A stretch of DNA of 64,000 bases from UBA6107 sp964533735 (GTDB lineage Bacteria; Chloroflexota; Anaerolineae; Anaerolineales; Anaerolineaceae): positions 1 through 64,000 of the forward strand of contig CAZHMD010000012.1 in the NCBI GenBank assembly GCA_964533735.1, read 5' to 3'. The translations under genes and the position numbers were made by a program. The notes under the pieces were generated by a model. It saw only the letters and a program-made list of their open reading frames with translations, made no database searches and had not been told where the DNA came from. How positions within the stretch are numbered: the first letter of the stretch is position 1; each line of letters starts with the position of its first letter. Positions 1 through 7,934 of the stretch are shown here, one piece after another.

Positions 1-1
1 T

Positions 2-166
2 GCCCACCTGGATTCACTTGCCGTGGGTTGCGGAGATTACGCCTTCCAATGGGATCAAATTGGTGCAATGGGAAGCACTGGCAACAGCTCCGGTCCCCAC
101 CTGCATTTTGAAATTCGTACTGCCAACTACGGCAAGGTGAACCCACACGATTTACTGGGTCAATGA
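2..166 (+). CDS. M23 family metallopeptidase, C-terminal end (partial)
   Basis: The gene enters from outside the window, and only the last 54 codons are visible, ending in TGA at 164-166. The translated tail contains GSTGNSSGPHLHFEIR, the end of a lysostaphin-like M23 peptidase domain in which HLH supplies a zinc ligand and catalytic histidine. Such enzymes cut peptidoglycan cross-bridges or stem peptides outside the membrane. It is followed directly by a strong terminator, so it is the last gene of its transcript. A second M23 gene lies at 3641-4738 on the other strand. The N-terminal domains cannot be seen. Confidence 0.88.
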   Translation, partial: AHLDSLAVGCGDYAFQWDQIGAMGSTGNSSGPHLHFEIRTANYGKVNPHDLLGQ

Positions 167-173
167 TCATCCT

Positions 174-200
174 AAAAAAGCAGCCCGCGGGCTGCTTTTT
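174..200 (+). terminator. Rho-independent terminator after the M23 gene
   Basis: A GC-rich perfect stem, AGCAGCCCGCGGGCTGCT, is flanked by an A-run on the 5' side and a T-run on the 3' side. It lies 8 bp after the stop codon of the M23 gene. The symmetric A/T flanks could allow bidirectional action. Confidence 0.85.
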
Positions 201-226
201 GATTTTCCCTTTTCCGTCGGTATAAT
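199..226 (+). promoter_or_regulatory. Probable promoter of the Memo/priA pair
   Basis: TTGATT (199-204), a 16 bp spacer and TATAAT (221-226) match a sigma-70 type promoter. A ribosome-binding site AAGAGGTG (237-244) and the ATG at 249 follow, so this transcript has a normal short leader. Confidence 0.6.
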
Positions 227-248
227 TGAATTGATCAAGAGGTGAATC

Positions 249-1091
249 ATGAAAACGATCTCTCCCGTCCGCCCTTCCCCAATTGCCGGCTCCTGGTACC
301 CGGGGGATAAACCTTCACTGCAGAAAGCCATCCAGGGATACATTGATCAGGCTTCGCCGCCGGGTGTAGAGGGAAATATCTACGGGCTAATCGTCCCCCA
401 CGCTGGATACTTCTATTCCGGTGCCACCACCGGGTATGCCTACCGCTGTGTGCAGGGGTTGTCATTTGACATTTGCGTGGTCCTTTCCCCACTGCACGAT
501 TACCAGCCCGCTGATCTGCTCACCAGCAGCCACGCGGCTTACGCCACCCCGCTGGGAGAGATCCCCATCGCCGCCGACCTGGTCGATGAGATTGACCGCG
601 ATCTGCAGGCAAGTGCCGGGTTGCAACTGCAGCGTATCGGAAATGACCGCGAGCACTCTCTCGAGATTCAGCTGCCTTTCCTGCAAGTGGTGCTCAAGGA
701 TGCCTTCCAACTCGTGCCGATCATGGTGCGCACGCTCAATGCCGGCAATCTGCAAGCCGCGGCGCGCTGCATCCACAAGGTGCTGGAGGGCAAACGTACC
801 CTGGTCATCGCCAGCACTGACCTCTCTCATTTTTATCCGAAAGCCACCGCCGTCAAACTGGACCGGGTGATGACCGGGCGCTTCACGGCATTCGATCCGG
901 CAGGAGTGCTGGAAGCCGAAGCACACCAGGAAGGGTTTGCCTGTGGAGCCGGCGCGGTCGCACTGGCGCTTTGGACAACGCAATTGATGGGCGCAACGCG
1001 CGTCACCCTGCTGCACCACAGCACCTCGGCTGATGCCTCCGGAGATACCTCACGCGTGGTTGGCTACGCTGCAGCCGCCGTCACCGGGTAA
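249..1091 (+). CDS. amrB: AmmeMemoRadiSam system protein B (Memo family)
   Basis: This 280-residue protein matches the Memo family, related to class III extradiol dioxygenases. Visible hallmarks are the N-terminal RPSPIAGSWYPGD, the metal-site histidine region VPHAGYFYSG near residue 51, SPLHDY near 80, EHSLEIQLPFLQ near 135 and STDLSHF near 190. The length is normal. The family is named for a recurring trio (AMMECR1 domain, Memo, radical SAM protein), but the two partners are not adjacent here. The biochemical role is not settled. The start has a good ribosome-binding site. priA begins 8 bp after the stop, so the two are probably co-transcribed. Confidence 0.9.
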   Translation: MKTISPVRPSPIAGSWYPGDKPSLQKAIQGYIDQASPPGVEGNIYGLIVPHAGYFYSGATTGYAYRCVQGLSFDICVVLSPLHDYQPADLLTSSHAAYATPLGEIPIAADLVDEIDRDLQASAGLQLQRIGNDREHSLEIQLPFLQVVLKDAFQLVPIMVRTLNAGNLQAAARCIHKVLEGKRTLVIASTDLSHFYPKATAVKLDRVMTGRFTAFDPAGVLEAEAHQEGFACGAGAVALALWTTQLMGATRVTLLHHSTSADASGDTSRVVGYAAAAVTG

Positions 1092-1099
1092 ACTACCTT

Positions 1100-3592
1100 A
1101 TGCCAAATTTCGCGCGCATTTCCGTCAATATCGCCCAGGTCTCGGGTGTCTTTGATTATTCCCTCCCACCTGAAATGCGTTCGCAGGTGACGGTTGGCTC
1201 CCTGGTGGAGGTCCCCTTTGGTAGGCAGGTCGTGCAGGGGATCGTCATCGAGTTGCTTGACGAAGCCGCTGTATCTGAAACGAAACCGGTCACTGCTGTG
1301 ATCGAGAGCGAGCCTGTGGTCACCCCTGCCCAAATCCAGCTGGCGTCGGAACTAGCCCGCGTCAATTTTTCAACCCTCTCTTCCTTCCTTGATCTAATGG
1401 TGCCGCCGGGCTTGAGCCAGCATGCCGATGTTCGCCTGCACCTGCTGACAGGGCAACTGCCGCATAATCTCACCCCTCTTGCAGCGCGCATTACTTCCCT
1501 CCTTGCCAAACGGGGTGATCTGCGCGGTAGCCAGTTGGACTCAGCTCTGCCCAACATCGAATGGCGCGCCAGCCTTCCCGGGCTGGTGAAACAGGGTGTG
1601 CTCACGAGCCAGCCCTTTTTACCTCCTCCTAACGTGCGCCCCAAGGTAGTCCGCACCGCGCTCTTCCTTGCCAGTGTGCCTGACAACGAGGATGGACTTG
1701 CCCTCCTGGGTCGTAACACCGCTAACCTTCGTGAAAGGCGCAAGCGTGTCCTGGATTTCCTTAAAGCCGAAGCCATACCGGTACAGGTGACATGGGTATA
1801 TGCCGAAACCGGCGCCAATATCGCCGACCTCGAGAGGTTATCGGAACTGGGCTTGATCCTGTTGAGCGAAACTGAAGTGTGGCGTGATCCACTGGCGCAT
1901 TTACAACCTGTGCTCACTGCCTCCCCGGTCTTAACAGCCGCACAGGAGAAGGTCATGGCGGTGATCAGCGCTCAAATTCATGGCGATTCCAGACCCCAAC
2001 CGATCCTGCTTCATGGTATTACCGGATCCGGTAAGACGGAAATTTACCTGAAAGCTGTAGAGGAAACCCTTGCAAGTGGGAAGCAAGCCATCATCCTTGT
2101 ACCGGAGATCTCCCTCACGCCGCAAACCGCCAAACGCTTTTTTGCGCGCTTCCCCGGCAAAGTGGGGTTGATCCATTCCAAACTCTCCGCTGGGGAGCGC
2201 TACGACACCTGGCGCCGTGTGAGGGCTGGGCAGCTTTCCATCGTGGTCGGACCACGCAGCGCCCTGTTCGCACCTCTCCCAGACGTGGGTCTCATTGTCA
2301 TCGATGAATGCCATGACCATTCCTATCACCAGGAAGACACTCCGCCGCGTTATCACACCGTGGCAGCTGCGCTGGCCTACGCTGAACAAACCGGCGCACC
2401 GTTGCTTCTCGGATCAGCCACTCCGGGGATCGAAATGATGGCGCAATTTGAACAACGCAATTGGCCGATCCTCAGCCTTCCCAATCGTGTGGCCACCAGC
2501 CTGCCCGGGGATCACCCCGCAACCACACCTGCATCCGCTCCGCCGCCGATGCCGATCATTGAGGTGGTGGATATGCGCGAGGAATTGCGCAGCGGCAACC
2601 GCACTGCCCTCAGTAAGGCGTTAACCCTTGAATTGCAGCAGGTGCTCGAGCGTCAGGAACAAGCTATCCTCTTCCTCAACCGAAGGGGCAGCGCCTCTTA
2701 TGTTTTTTGCCGGGATTGCGGTACGGTCCTGCGCTGCAGCCGTTGTAATACCCAGTACACCTGGCATGCCGCCAACGCGATGCTGGTTTGCCATTCCTGC
2801 AATCATCAGCGCCAGATGCCCAAAACCTGCCCGACGTGCCAGGGACCCAATATCCGCCAATTCGGCATGGGCACTGAAAGCCTTGAAAAACTGGTCCTCG
2901 AACATTTTCCGTCTGCACGAACCCTGCGTTGGGATGCGGATACTTCACGCTTTAAAGGTGCGCACGACCTGATACTCGACCATTTCACCCAGCACCGTGC
3001 GGATATTCTCATCGGTACACAAATGCTCGCCAAGGGGCTGGATTTGCCTCTCGTCACCCTGGTAGGAGTGGTGCTGGCGGATATCAGTTTACACCTGCCT
3101 GACTTCCGCGCGGCTGAACGCACCTTTCAGTTGCTCACCCAGGTATCAGGGCGCGCAGGGCGCAGTTCACTCGGAGGCAGGGTCGTGCTGCAAACTTTTT
3201 CGCCGGAACATTATGCCATCCAGTACGCCGCGGCCTATGATTTCGAGGGCTTTAAATCCGCTGAACTCGATTACCGCAAAAAGTTGCGTTACCCTCCATT
3301 CAGCCGCATGTTGAAGCTTGAATTCCGCCATTCAAACCCGGCGGTGCTCCAAAAACAGGTGGTGCAGCAAAAGGATCAACTCAACTCTTGGATTGAAGAA
3401 GCTGACCTCCGGCAAGCTGAACTGATTGGTCCTGCTCCGTGTTACTACGAAAAGCGCGCCGGACAATACCGCTGGCAAATACTAATTCGCGGAATCAACC
3501 CCGGTAAACTTTTGGAACTTCATCCCCCATCAGATTGGACCCTTGGGGACGTCACCCTGCAGGTCACTGTAGATCCGACCACTTTATTATAA
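1100..3592 (+). CDS. priA: Primosomal protein N', replication restart helicase PriA
   Basis: PriA is a 3'-5' superfamily 2 DNA helicase that recognises stalled forks and reloads the replisome. The 830-residue length is in the upper part of the family range. Seen in order: the N-terminal DNA-binding part with PFGRQVVQGIV, Walker A GITGSGKTE near residue 305, a DExH-type box reading DECHDHSYHQ near 400 (most PriA proteins have DEEHD or similar), motif GSATPG, a cysteine-rich zinc module of four C-x2-C pairs between about 537 and 580, and the helicase C motif QVSGRAGR near 685. The gene ends at a terminator shared with the convergent M23 gene. Confidence 0.95.
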   Translation: MPNFARISVNIAQVSGVFDYSLPPEMRSQVTVGSLVEVPFGRQVVQGIVIELLDEAAVSETKPVTAVIESEPVVTPAQIQLASELARVNFSTLSSFLDLMVPPGLSQHADVRLHLLTGQLPHNLTPLAARITSLLAKRGDLRGSQLDSALPNIEWRASLPGLVKQGVLTSQPFLPPPNVRPKVVRTALFLASVPDNEDGLALLGRNTANLRERRKRVLDFLKAEAIPVQVTWVYAETGANIADLERLSELGLILLSETEVWRDPLAHLQPVLTASPVLTAAQEKVMAVISAQIHGDSRPQPILLHGITGSGKTEIYLKAVEETLASGKQAIILVPEISLTPQTAKRFFARFPGKVGLIHSKLSAGERYDTWRRVRAGQLSIVVGPRSALFAPLPDVGLIVIDECHDHSYHQEDTPPRYHTVAAALAYAEQTGAPLLLGSATPGIEMMAQFEQRNWPILSLPNRVATSLPGDHPATTPASAPPPMPIIEVVDMREELRSGNRTALSKALTLELQQVLERQEQAILFLNRRGSASYVFCRDCGTVLRCSRCNTQYTWHAANAMLVCHSCNHQRQMPKTCPTCQGPNIRQFGMGTESLEKLVLEHFPSARTLRWDADTSRFKGAHDLILDHFTQHRADILIGTQMLAKGLDLPLVTLVGVVLADISLHLPDFRAAERTFQLLTQVSGRAGRSSLGGRVVLQTFSPEHYAIQYAAAYDFEGFKSAELDYRKKLRYPPFSRMLKLEFRHSNPAVLQKQVVQQKDQLNSWIEEADLRQAELIGPAPCYYEKRAGQYRWQILIRGINPGKLLELHPPSDWTLGDVTLQVTVDPTTLL

Positions 3593-3596
3593 GAAA

Positions 3597-3623
3597 ACAG
3601 GCGCCCTGGGGCGCCTGTTATTT
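3597..3623. terminator. Bidirectional terminator between priA and the LysM/M23 gene
   Basis: ACAGGCGCC-CTGGG-GCGCCTGT style hairpin at 3597-3619 lies between two convergent genes, 4 bp after priA stops. T-rich sequence follows on plus and A/T-rich sequence on minus, so it can serve both strands. Confidence 0.75.
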
Positions 3624-3640
3624 TCAGTTTCTTGAGAAAC

Positions 3641-4738
3641 TTAATAACCCAATACTTGCCATGGATTAACAAATCCGCCGTTGTAGCGCACCTCATAATG
3701 AAGATGGGCACCAGTGGATCTGCCTGTAGAACCAGCTGAGCCGATGTATTGTCCTGCTCCTACATTATCACCACACCGTACCCCCACTGAGGACATATGT
3801 CCATAGAGCGTCTGGTAGCCGTTGTTGTGGTCGATCTCCACCATATAGCCGTATCCCGTGTCGTTCCAACCGGCATAGATAACGGTTCCTGAATCCGATG
3901 CCGAAATTGGTGTTCCTGTGGATGCAGCGATGTCGATTCCCAGGTGATAACTGGTAAAGTCAAAGCCAGTCAGGTACCTTGCTGATACCGGCCAGCTGAA
4001 TGCTCCGGTACCCCAGGGTCCAAAAGCAGGAGCCTGGCAGCCGCCCGGTCCGCTGACCACACGTGTAACGCCTGAACGGGGGGCAAATTCAAACGGGACG
4101 ATCCACGCCACCAGTTCCCGCCAGCCGTCAGGGATCATCACATACTCGAGTCCCTCCGTGCTGGGGTTGGTGATATCCATACGGTTGGATGGCCAGCTGA
4201 TGATGTCTTCAACATCGGCGTAATATTTTTCCGCCACCTTATTTAGGTCATCTCCTTCTTTCCACTTGTAATAAATGCCATCGGTGGGGGGAATGGTTAG
4301 GCGCCATCCCGGGGAGAGGAATGTCGGATCATCATTGAGCAGGTCGTAATTTGCCCAAAGGATGGATTCCGGTTCAAGGTTAAACTTTTTCGCAATCGCG
4401 AAAATCGAATCACCTTCCTCGACTGAGTATTTGATGGGATATTGCCGAATGCCATTTGGAATGGCGGTGTCGAAATCTGCCAGGCGCACCACCGAGTAAT
4501 TTGTGGTGGTGTTCTGGTATTCCGGCAGGGATACATCAACCTGCCCCTGGGGGTTAGCCAAAGGTGCAGCAACTACCTCTTTTTCAAACGGATTTATCTT
4601 GAGCAGTACCAACACCAGGCTTGCTACCAGTAAGGCTGTTACTCCCCAGGAGAGGATGGGTATCCATTTGATGGTTCTGGCAGGGGTCGTCTTGGGTTCC
4701 TCTGCCTGAACCTCCTGAGCGATTTTTTTTGGACTCAC
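3641..4738 (-). CDS. LysM-domain M23 peptidoglycan endopeptidase, membrane-anchored
   Basis: This 365-residue protein has a short cytoplasmic N-terminus, one membrane segment (about 27-47), an extracytoplasmic linker, two LysM-like modules (YSVEEGDSIFAIAKKFNLEP near 105-125, then YYKWKEGDDLNKVAEKYY) and a C-terminal M23 domain with HLGIDIAA, YGHMSSV and GAHLHYEVR carrying the zinc and catalytic histidines. It probably trims peptidoglycan at the cell surface. The start codon is GTG at 4738 and shares its G with the TAG stop of rho, giving translational coupling. The neighbour rho is unrelated in function. Family assignment is secure; the exact bond cleaved is not known. Confidence 0.9.
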   Translation of the reverse strand: MSPKKIAQEVQAEEPKTTPARTIKWIPILSWGVTALLVASLVLVLLKINPFEKEVVAAPLANPQGQVDVSLPEYQNTTTNYSVVRLADFDTAIPNGIRQYPIKYSVEEGDSIFAIAKKFNLEPESILWANYDLLNDDPTFLSPGWRLTIPPTDGIYYKWKEGDDLNKVAEKYYADVEDIISWPSNRMDITNPSTEGLEYVMIPDGWRELVAWIVPFEFAPRSGVTRVVSGPGGCQAPAFGPWGTGAFSWPVSARYLTGFDFTSYHLGIDIAASTGTPISASDSGTVIYAGWNDTGYGYMVEIDHNNGYQTLYGHMSSVGVRCGDNVGAGQYIGSAGSTGRSTGAHLHYEVRYNGGFVNPWQVLGY

Positions 4739-6009
4739 TAAACCTCCGTTAAGTTCTCCAGGAACTCCAGGTTATTCTTGGTTTTTGCCATGCGCTGTAA
4801 AATGGCTTCCGTTGCAACAGATGGATCCATTCCAGCGCCCTGCGGCGGGGTGGCGATCATCTGCAGGTACATGCGCCGCATCAACCACACTCTCGGCAAA
4901 ATATCCGGACCGAGGAGCAAATCTTCACGCCGTGTGGACGACCGTTCAATATCGATCGCCGGGAAGATCCTGCGTTCCTGCAGGCGGCGTGAGAGGTGCA
5001 ACTCCATGTTACCAGTTCCTTTGAATTCTTCATAGACCACATCATCAAGGCGTGAACCGGTATCCACCAGCGCGGTAGCCATAATAGTCAGCGACCCGCC
5101 CTCTTCGATATTGCGGGCAGCGCCGAAGAATTTCTTGGGAGGGTAGAGTGCTGAGGGATCCATACCACCGGAGAGGGTACGCCCGGATGGGTTGACCACC
5201 AGGTTGTACGCTCGCGCCAGTCGCGTCAGCGAGTCCATCAGGATGACTACATCCCGCCCAATTTCCACCAGGCGCTTGGCGCGCTCCAGCGTGATCTCTG
5301 CGGTGCGCACGTGTGAACTCACGGGTTCATCGAAGGTGGAGGCTACCACTTCCGCGTCAACCGAACGGTCCATATCGGTCACTTCCTCAGGGCGTTCACC
5401 GATGAGCGCCACGATCAAATGGATCTCCGGGTTATTGGTGGCAATGGAATTAGCCAATTGTTTGAGGATGGTGGTCTTGCCTGCCTTCGGCGGTGAAACG
5501 ATCATGCCGCGCTGACCGCGTCCAATGGGAGCGATCAGGTTGATCAGGCGGGAGGAAAGGATCGAGGGATCGGTTTCCAGGTCAAATCGCTTATCCGGGA
5601 AAATTGGTGTAAGGGATTCAAAGGTTGTCCGTGTCTTCATTTCTTCAGGGGTCAACGCGTTGATGCTCTCCACCTTGAGCAGCCCGTAATGGCGTTCGGC
5701 ATCCCGTGGAGGGCGCACCACACCAATAACGAAATCTCCCATACGCAGGTCATACCGGCGTAATTGTGCCTGCGAAACATAAACATCATCCGGGCCAATG
5801 GAGTAATTATTGCGCAGGAATCCCACTCCTTCGGGAGTGATCTCGAGCACACCGCCTTTCACCTCGATGCCTTCCGCTGCGGCTTCTGCCTTGCGGATAT
5901 TGATGATGAGGTTTTCCTTCTTTAATCGGTGGGCGTTGGGTACTCGAAGTTCTTCTGCAATTTTGCGCAATGCAGCAAGGGGGGCGTTTTCCATTTCAAC
6001 TATATTCAT
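4738..6009 (-). CDS. rho: Transcription termination factor Rho
   Basis: Rho is the hexameric RNA helicase that ends transcription at unstructured C-rich RNA. The 423-residue protein has the N-terminal helical Rho_N part, a cold-shock-like RNA-binding domain with GVGFLRNNYSIGPDDVYVS near 61-79, a P-loop SPPKAGKTT near 172-180, Walker B-like VVILMDSLTRLARAYN, and the conserved Q-loop region TLSGGMDPSAL. Length is typical for short Rho proteins without a long insertion. It is the first gene of a two-gene transcript with the LysM/M23 gene and has its own promoter at 6179-6207, leaving a leader of about 160 nt. Confidence 0.97.
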   Translation of the reverse strand: MNIVEMENAPLAALRKIAEELRVPNAHRLKKENLIINIRKAEAAAEGIEVKGGVLEITPEGVGFLRNNYSIGPDDVYVSQAQLRRYDLRMGDFVIGVVRPPRDAERHYGLLKVESINALTPEEMKTRTTFESLTPIFPDKRFDLETDPSILSSRLINLIAPIGRGQRGMIVSPPKAGKTTILKQLANSIATNNPEIHLIVALIGERPEEVTDMDRSVDAEVVASTFDEPVSSHVRTAEITLERAKRLVEIGRDVVILMDSLTRLARAYNLVVNPSGRTLSGGMDPSALYPPKKFFGAARNIEEGGSLTIMATALVDTGSRLDDVVYEEFKGTGNMELHLSRRLQERRIFPAIDIERSSTRREDLLLGPDILPRVWLMRRMYLQMIATPPQGAGMDPSVATEAILQRMAKTKNNLEFLENLTEV

Positions 6010-6178
6010 ATTGTTTTCATCCGTGTTTCGTTAATAGGTTGAGAATTTTGACACTTCTCCTGCGTGGCAGGGGAAAGATTGCTTTTAATTAAAGGGATTG
6101 GGATTTGTGGGTTGCCTGCACCTTTTTGAGGTCCAGGTCATTACATAAGCAATGAATCTTATTTCCTTTGATGTTGAG

Positions 6179-6207
6179 AGTATATCATGAATGAAATTGG
6201 GTTGCAA
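6179..6207 (-). promoter_or_regulatory. Probable rho promoter
   Basis: Read on minus: TTGCAA (-35, 6207-6202), a 17 bp spacer and TATACT (-10, 6184-6179), with TGA just before the -10 giving an extended element. The leader to the rho ATG would be about 165 nt, long enough for the autoregulation known for rho genes, although no specific structure was recognised. Confidence 0.5.
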
Positions 6208-6251
6208 GCAAGCAAACTCGAATTCTTTACCACTAATTAATTAAATATCGC

Positions 6252-7886
6252 TCACCCCAGGTACTCGCGCAGGTGCCTGCTGCGGGTTGGATGGCGTAGT
6301 TTTCGTAATGCCTTGGCTTCGATCTGTCGGATCCTTTCGCGGGTAACATTGAAATAGCGGCTGACTTCTTCAAGGGTATGGTCCTTGCCGTCAATCAATC
6401 CAAAGCGCAGCTCCAATACCTGGCGTTCCCTTTCCGAAAGGGCAGCCAGCGCGCTCTGCACCTGTTCGCGCAGCATTTCGCGGGCAGCGGCATCCATCGG
6501 TTCGAGGGCATCATCATCCTCGATAAAATCGCCTAATTGGCTGCTCTCTTCATCCCCCACCGGGCGTTCCAGTGAGATTGGCTCTTCAGCAGATTGCAGG
6601 ATGCGCTGAACCTTAACTGTCGCCCATGTCCAGCGTTTTTGAAGTTCACCATCGATGGGCTGATTGGTCTCTTTTGCCCGTTTGATGGCAGCTGCGTCTT
6701 CACTGGAGAGCAGGTCACTTTCCAGCGCTAATTCCTCCTGGGTGGGTTCGCGTCCAAGCACCTGTACCAGCGAGCGCTGAATGCGCAGCAGGCGGGTGAT
6801 GGCTTCAAAGAGATGCACGGGAATGCGGATGGTGCGGGCATGCTCGGCGATATAGCGGCTAATCGACTGTCGGATCCACCATGTGGCGTAAGTGCTGAAC
6901 TTGAAACCGCGCGTTGAGTCAAACTTTGTAACCGCCCGCAGCAAGCCCAAATTCCCTTCCTGGATCAAGTCCAGGAATGAAATGCCCCGTCCCAGGTAGC
7001 GTTTGGCAATACTTACCACAAGGCGCAGGTTGGCACGGATCAGTGTCTGGTTGGCTTCTTCCGCCCGGCGGTTGATGGCGCTTAATTCATCCTTGAGAAT
7101 ATTTTCTTCCGGTAATCTGCGCTTAAACCATGCCGCATCCGGCATGACTGGAGTCTCGGTTAGTTTTTTGAGGAGTGGTATTGAAAGGGGATCTGGCAGT
7201 AAATACAGCCCCAGGAATAACGCGTAAGCGTGGCGCACCAATTCTTCCCAAATGGCATCCTTGCCCCAGCGCCCGTTATCCAGGTAGGTGCGTAAATAAG
7301 AGGGAACATCTGCCTGCCAGCTTCGGCGCAATAATTGTGCCTCTGCCAGGGTTAATGCCAGGTCGGGGCATTCGGTCTTGCCAATGCGCTGCGCATCCTC
7401 CTGCAGTCTCTCCCAGGAGGTGAGCATGTCGTTGACAATGTTGCCGAAGATCGAACGGAAATGACCATCCGCTGTACGCACGGGTACGGCATGGTTGACC
7501 AGGGTGTCCACGCGCACTTTGGCTTCTATACGCGCAGCCAGCCTGAACTCAGAATCTGCGTCCAACAGGTGGATCTGCCCGATTTCCTTAAGGTATAAAC
7601 GCACAGGGTCTTCGGATAATTCAAGCGCAACAGTGGGATCTTCCAGGATTTCAAGAGGATCCTCCGCTACAACCTCTCCCCACTCGGCGCGGTTTTGAGC
7701 CAGTGCCGCGTCATCCGGATCCTGTTTCGTGAGCAGGTCATCATCAAAACCAGCCATCAAAACAGGTTTCTTGGTCCCGACTGGGCGGCTTTTCACCACC
7801 ACTTTTGCCGCGGCGCTTTTCCTGGTTTTTGGCTTACCGGTTGGGGTTTTTTTGGGGGTTGATGTCACTTGTGAGGATCTTCGCAT
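6252..7886 (-). CDS. rpoD: Primary RNA polymerase sigma factor (sigma-70/RpoD type)
   Basis: This 544-residue protein has a Lys/Arg-rich N-terminal tail, region 1.2 (DPVRLYLKEIGQIHLL), an insert between regions 1.2 and 2, region 2 with ANLRLVVSIAKRYLGRG and the promoter-reading stretch GFKFSTYATWWIRQSI (about 330-345), region 3 and region 4 (LSERERQVLELRFGL, then VTRERIRQIEAKALRKLRHP) at the C-terminus. This is the domain set of a housekeeping sigma factor. It is the last gene of the glmU-to-rpoD run, 48 bp after dnaG. An extended -10 element lies in that gap, so it may also be transcribed alone. No clear ribosome-binding site precedes the ATG at 7886. Confidence 0.95.
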   Translation of the reverse strand: MRRSSQVTSTPKKTPTGKPKTRKSAAAKVVVKSRPVGTKKPVLMAGFDDDLLTKQDPDDAALAQNRAEWGEVVAEDPLEILEDPTVALELSEDPVRLYLKEIGQIHLLDADSEFRLAARIEAKVRVDTLVNHAVPVRTADGHFRSIFGNIVNDMLTSWERLQEDAQRIGKTECPDLALTLAEAQLLRRSWQADVPSYLRTYLDNGRWGKDAIWEELVRHAYALFLGLYLLPDPLSIPLLKKLTETPVMPDAAWFKRRLPEENILKDELSAINRRAEEANQTLIRANLRLVVSIAKRYLGRGISFLDLIQEGNLGLLRAVTKFDSTRGFKFSTYATWWIRQSISRYIAEHARTIRIPVHLFEAITRLLRIQRSLVQVLGREPTQEELALESDLLSSEDAAAIKRAKETNQPIDGELQKRWTWATVKVQRILQSAEEPISLERPVGDEESSQLGDFIEDDDALEPMDAAAREMLREQVQSALAALSERERQVLELRFGLIDGKDHTLEEVSRYFNVTRERIRQIEAKALRKLRHPTRSRHLREYLG

Positions 7887-7909
7887 TTTGGGGATGAAGG
7901 CATGGGTTA

Positions 7910-7918
7910 ACTATACCA
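7910..7918 (-). promoter_or_regulatory. Extended -10 element upstream of rpoD
   Basis: On minus, TGG-TATAGT (TATAGT at 7915-7910) forms an extended -10. No good -35 is seen at the right distance. Six nucleotides later there is an ATG (7903) that opens a 12-codon frame overlapping the rpoD start in another frame. Moderate to low confidence. Confidence 0.35.
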
Positions 7919-7934
7919 TAATGTCAAGGGTCAA

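Noticed and set aside
1156..1956. A 266-codon open frame on minus inside priA
   Set aside because: Shadow of priA; Arg/Ser/Thr-rich translation with no recognisable fold.
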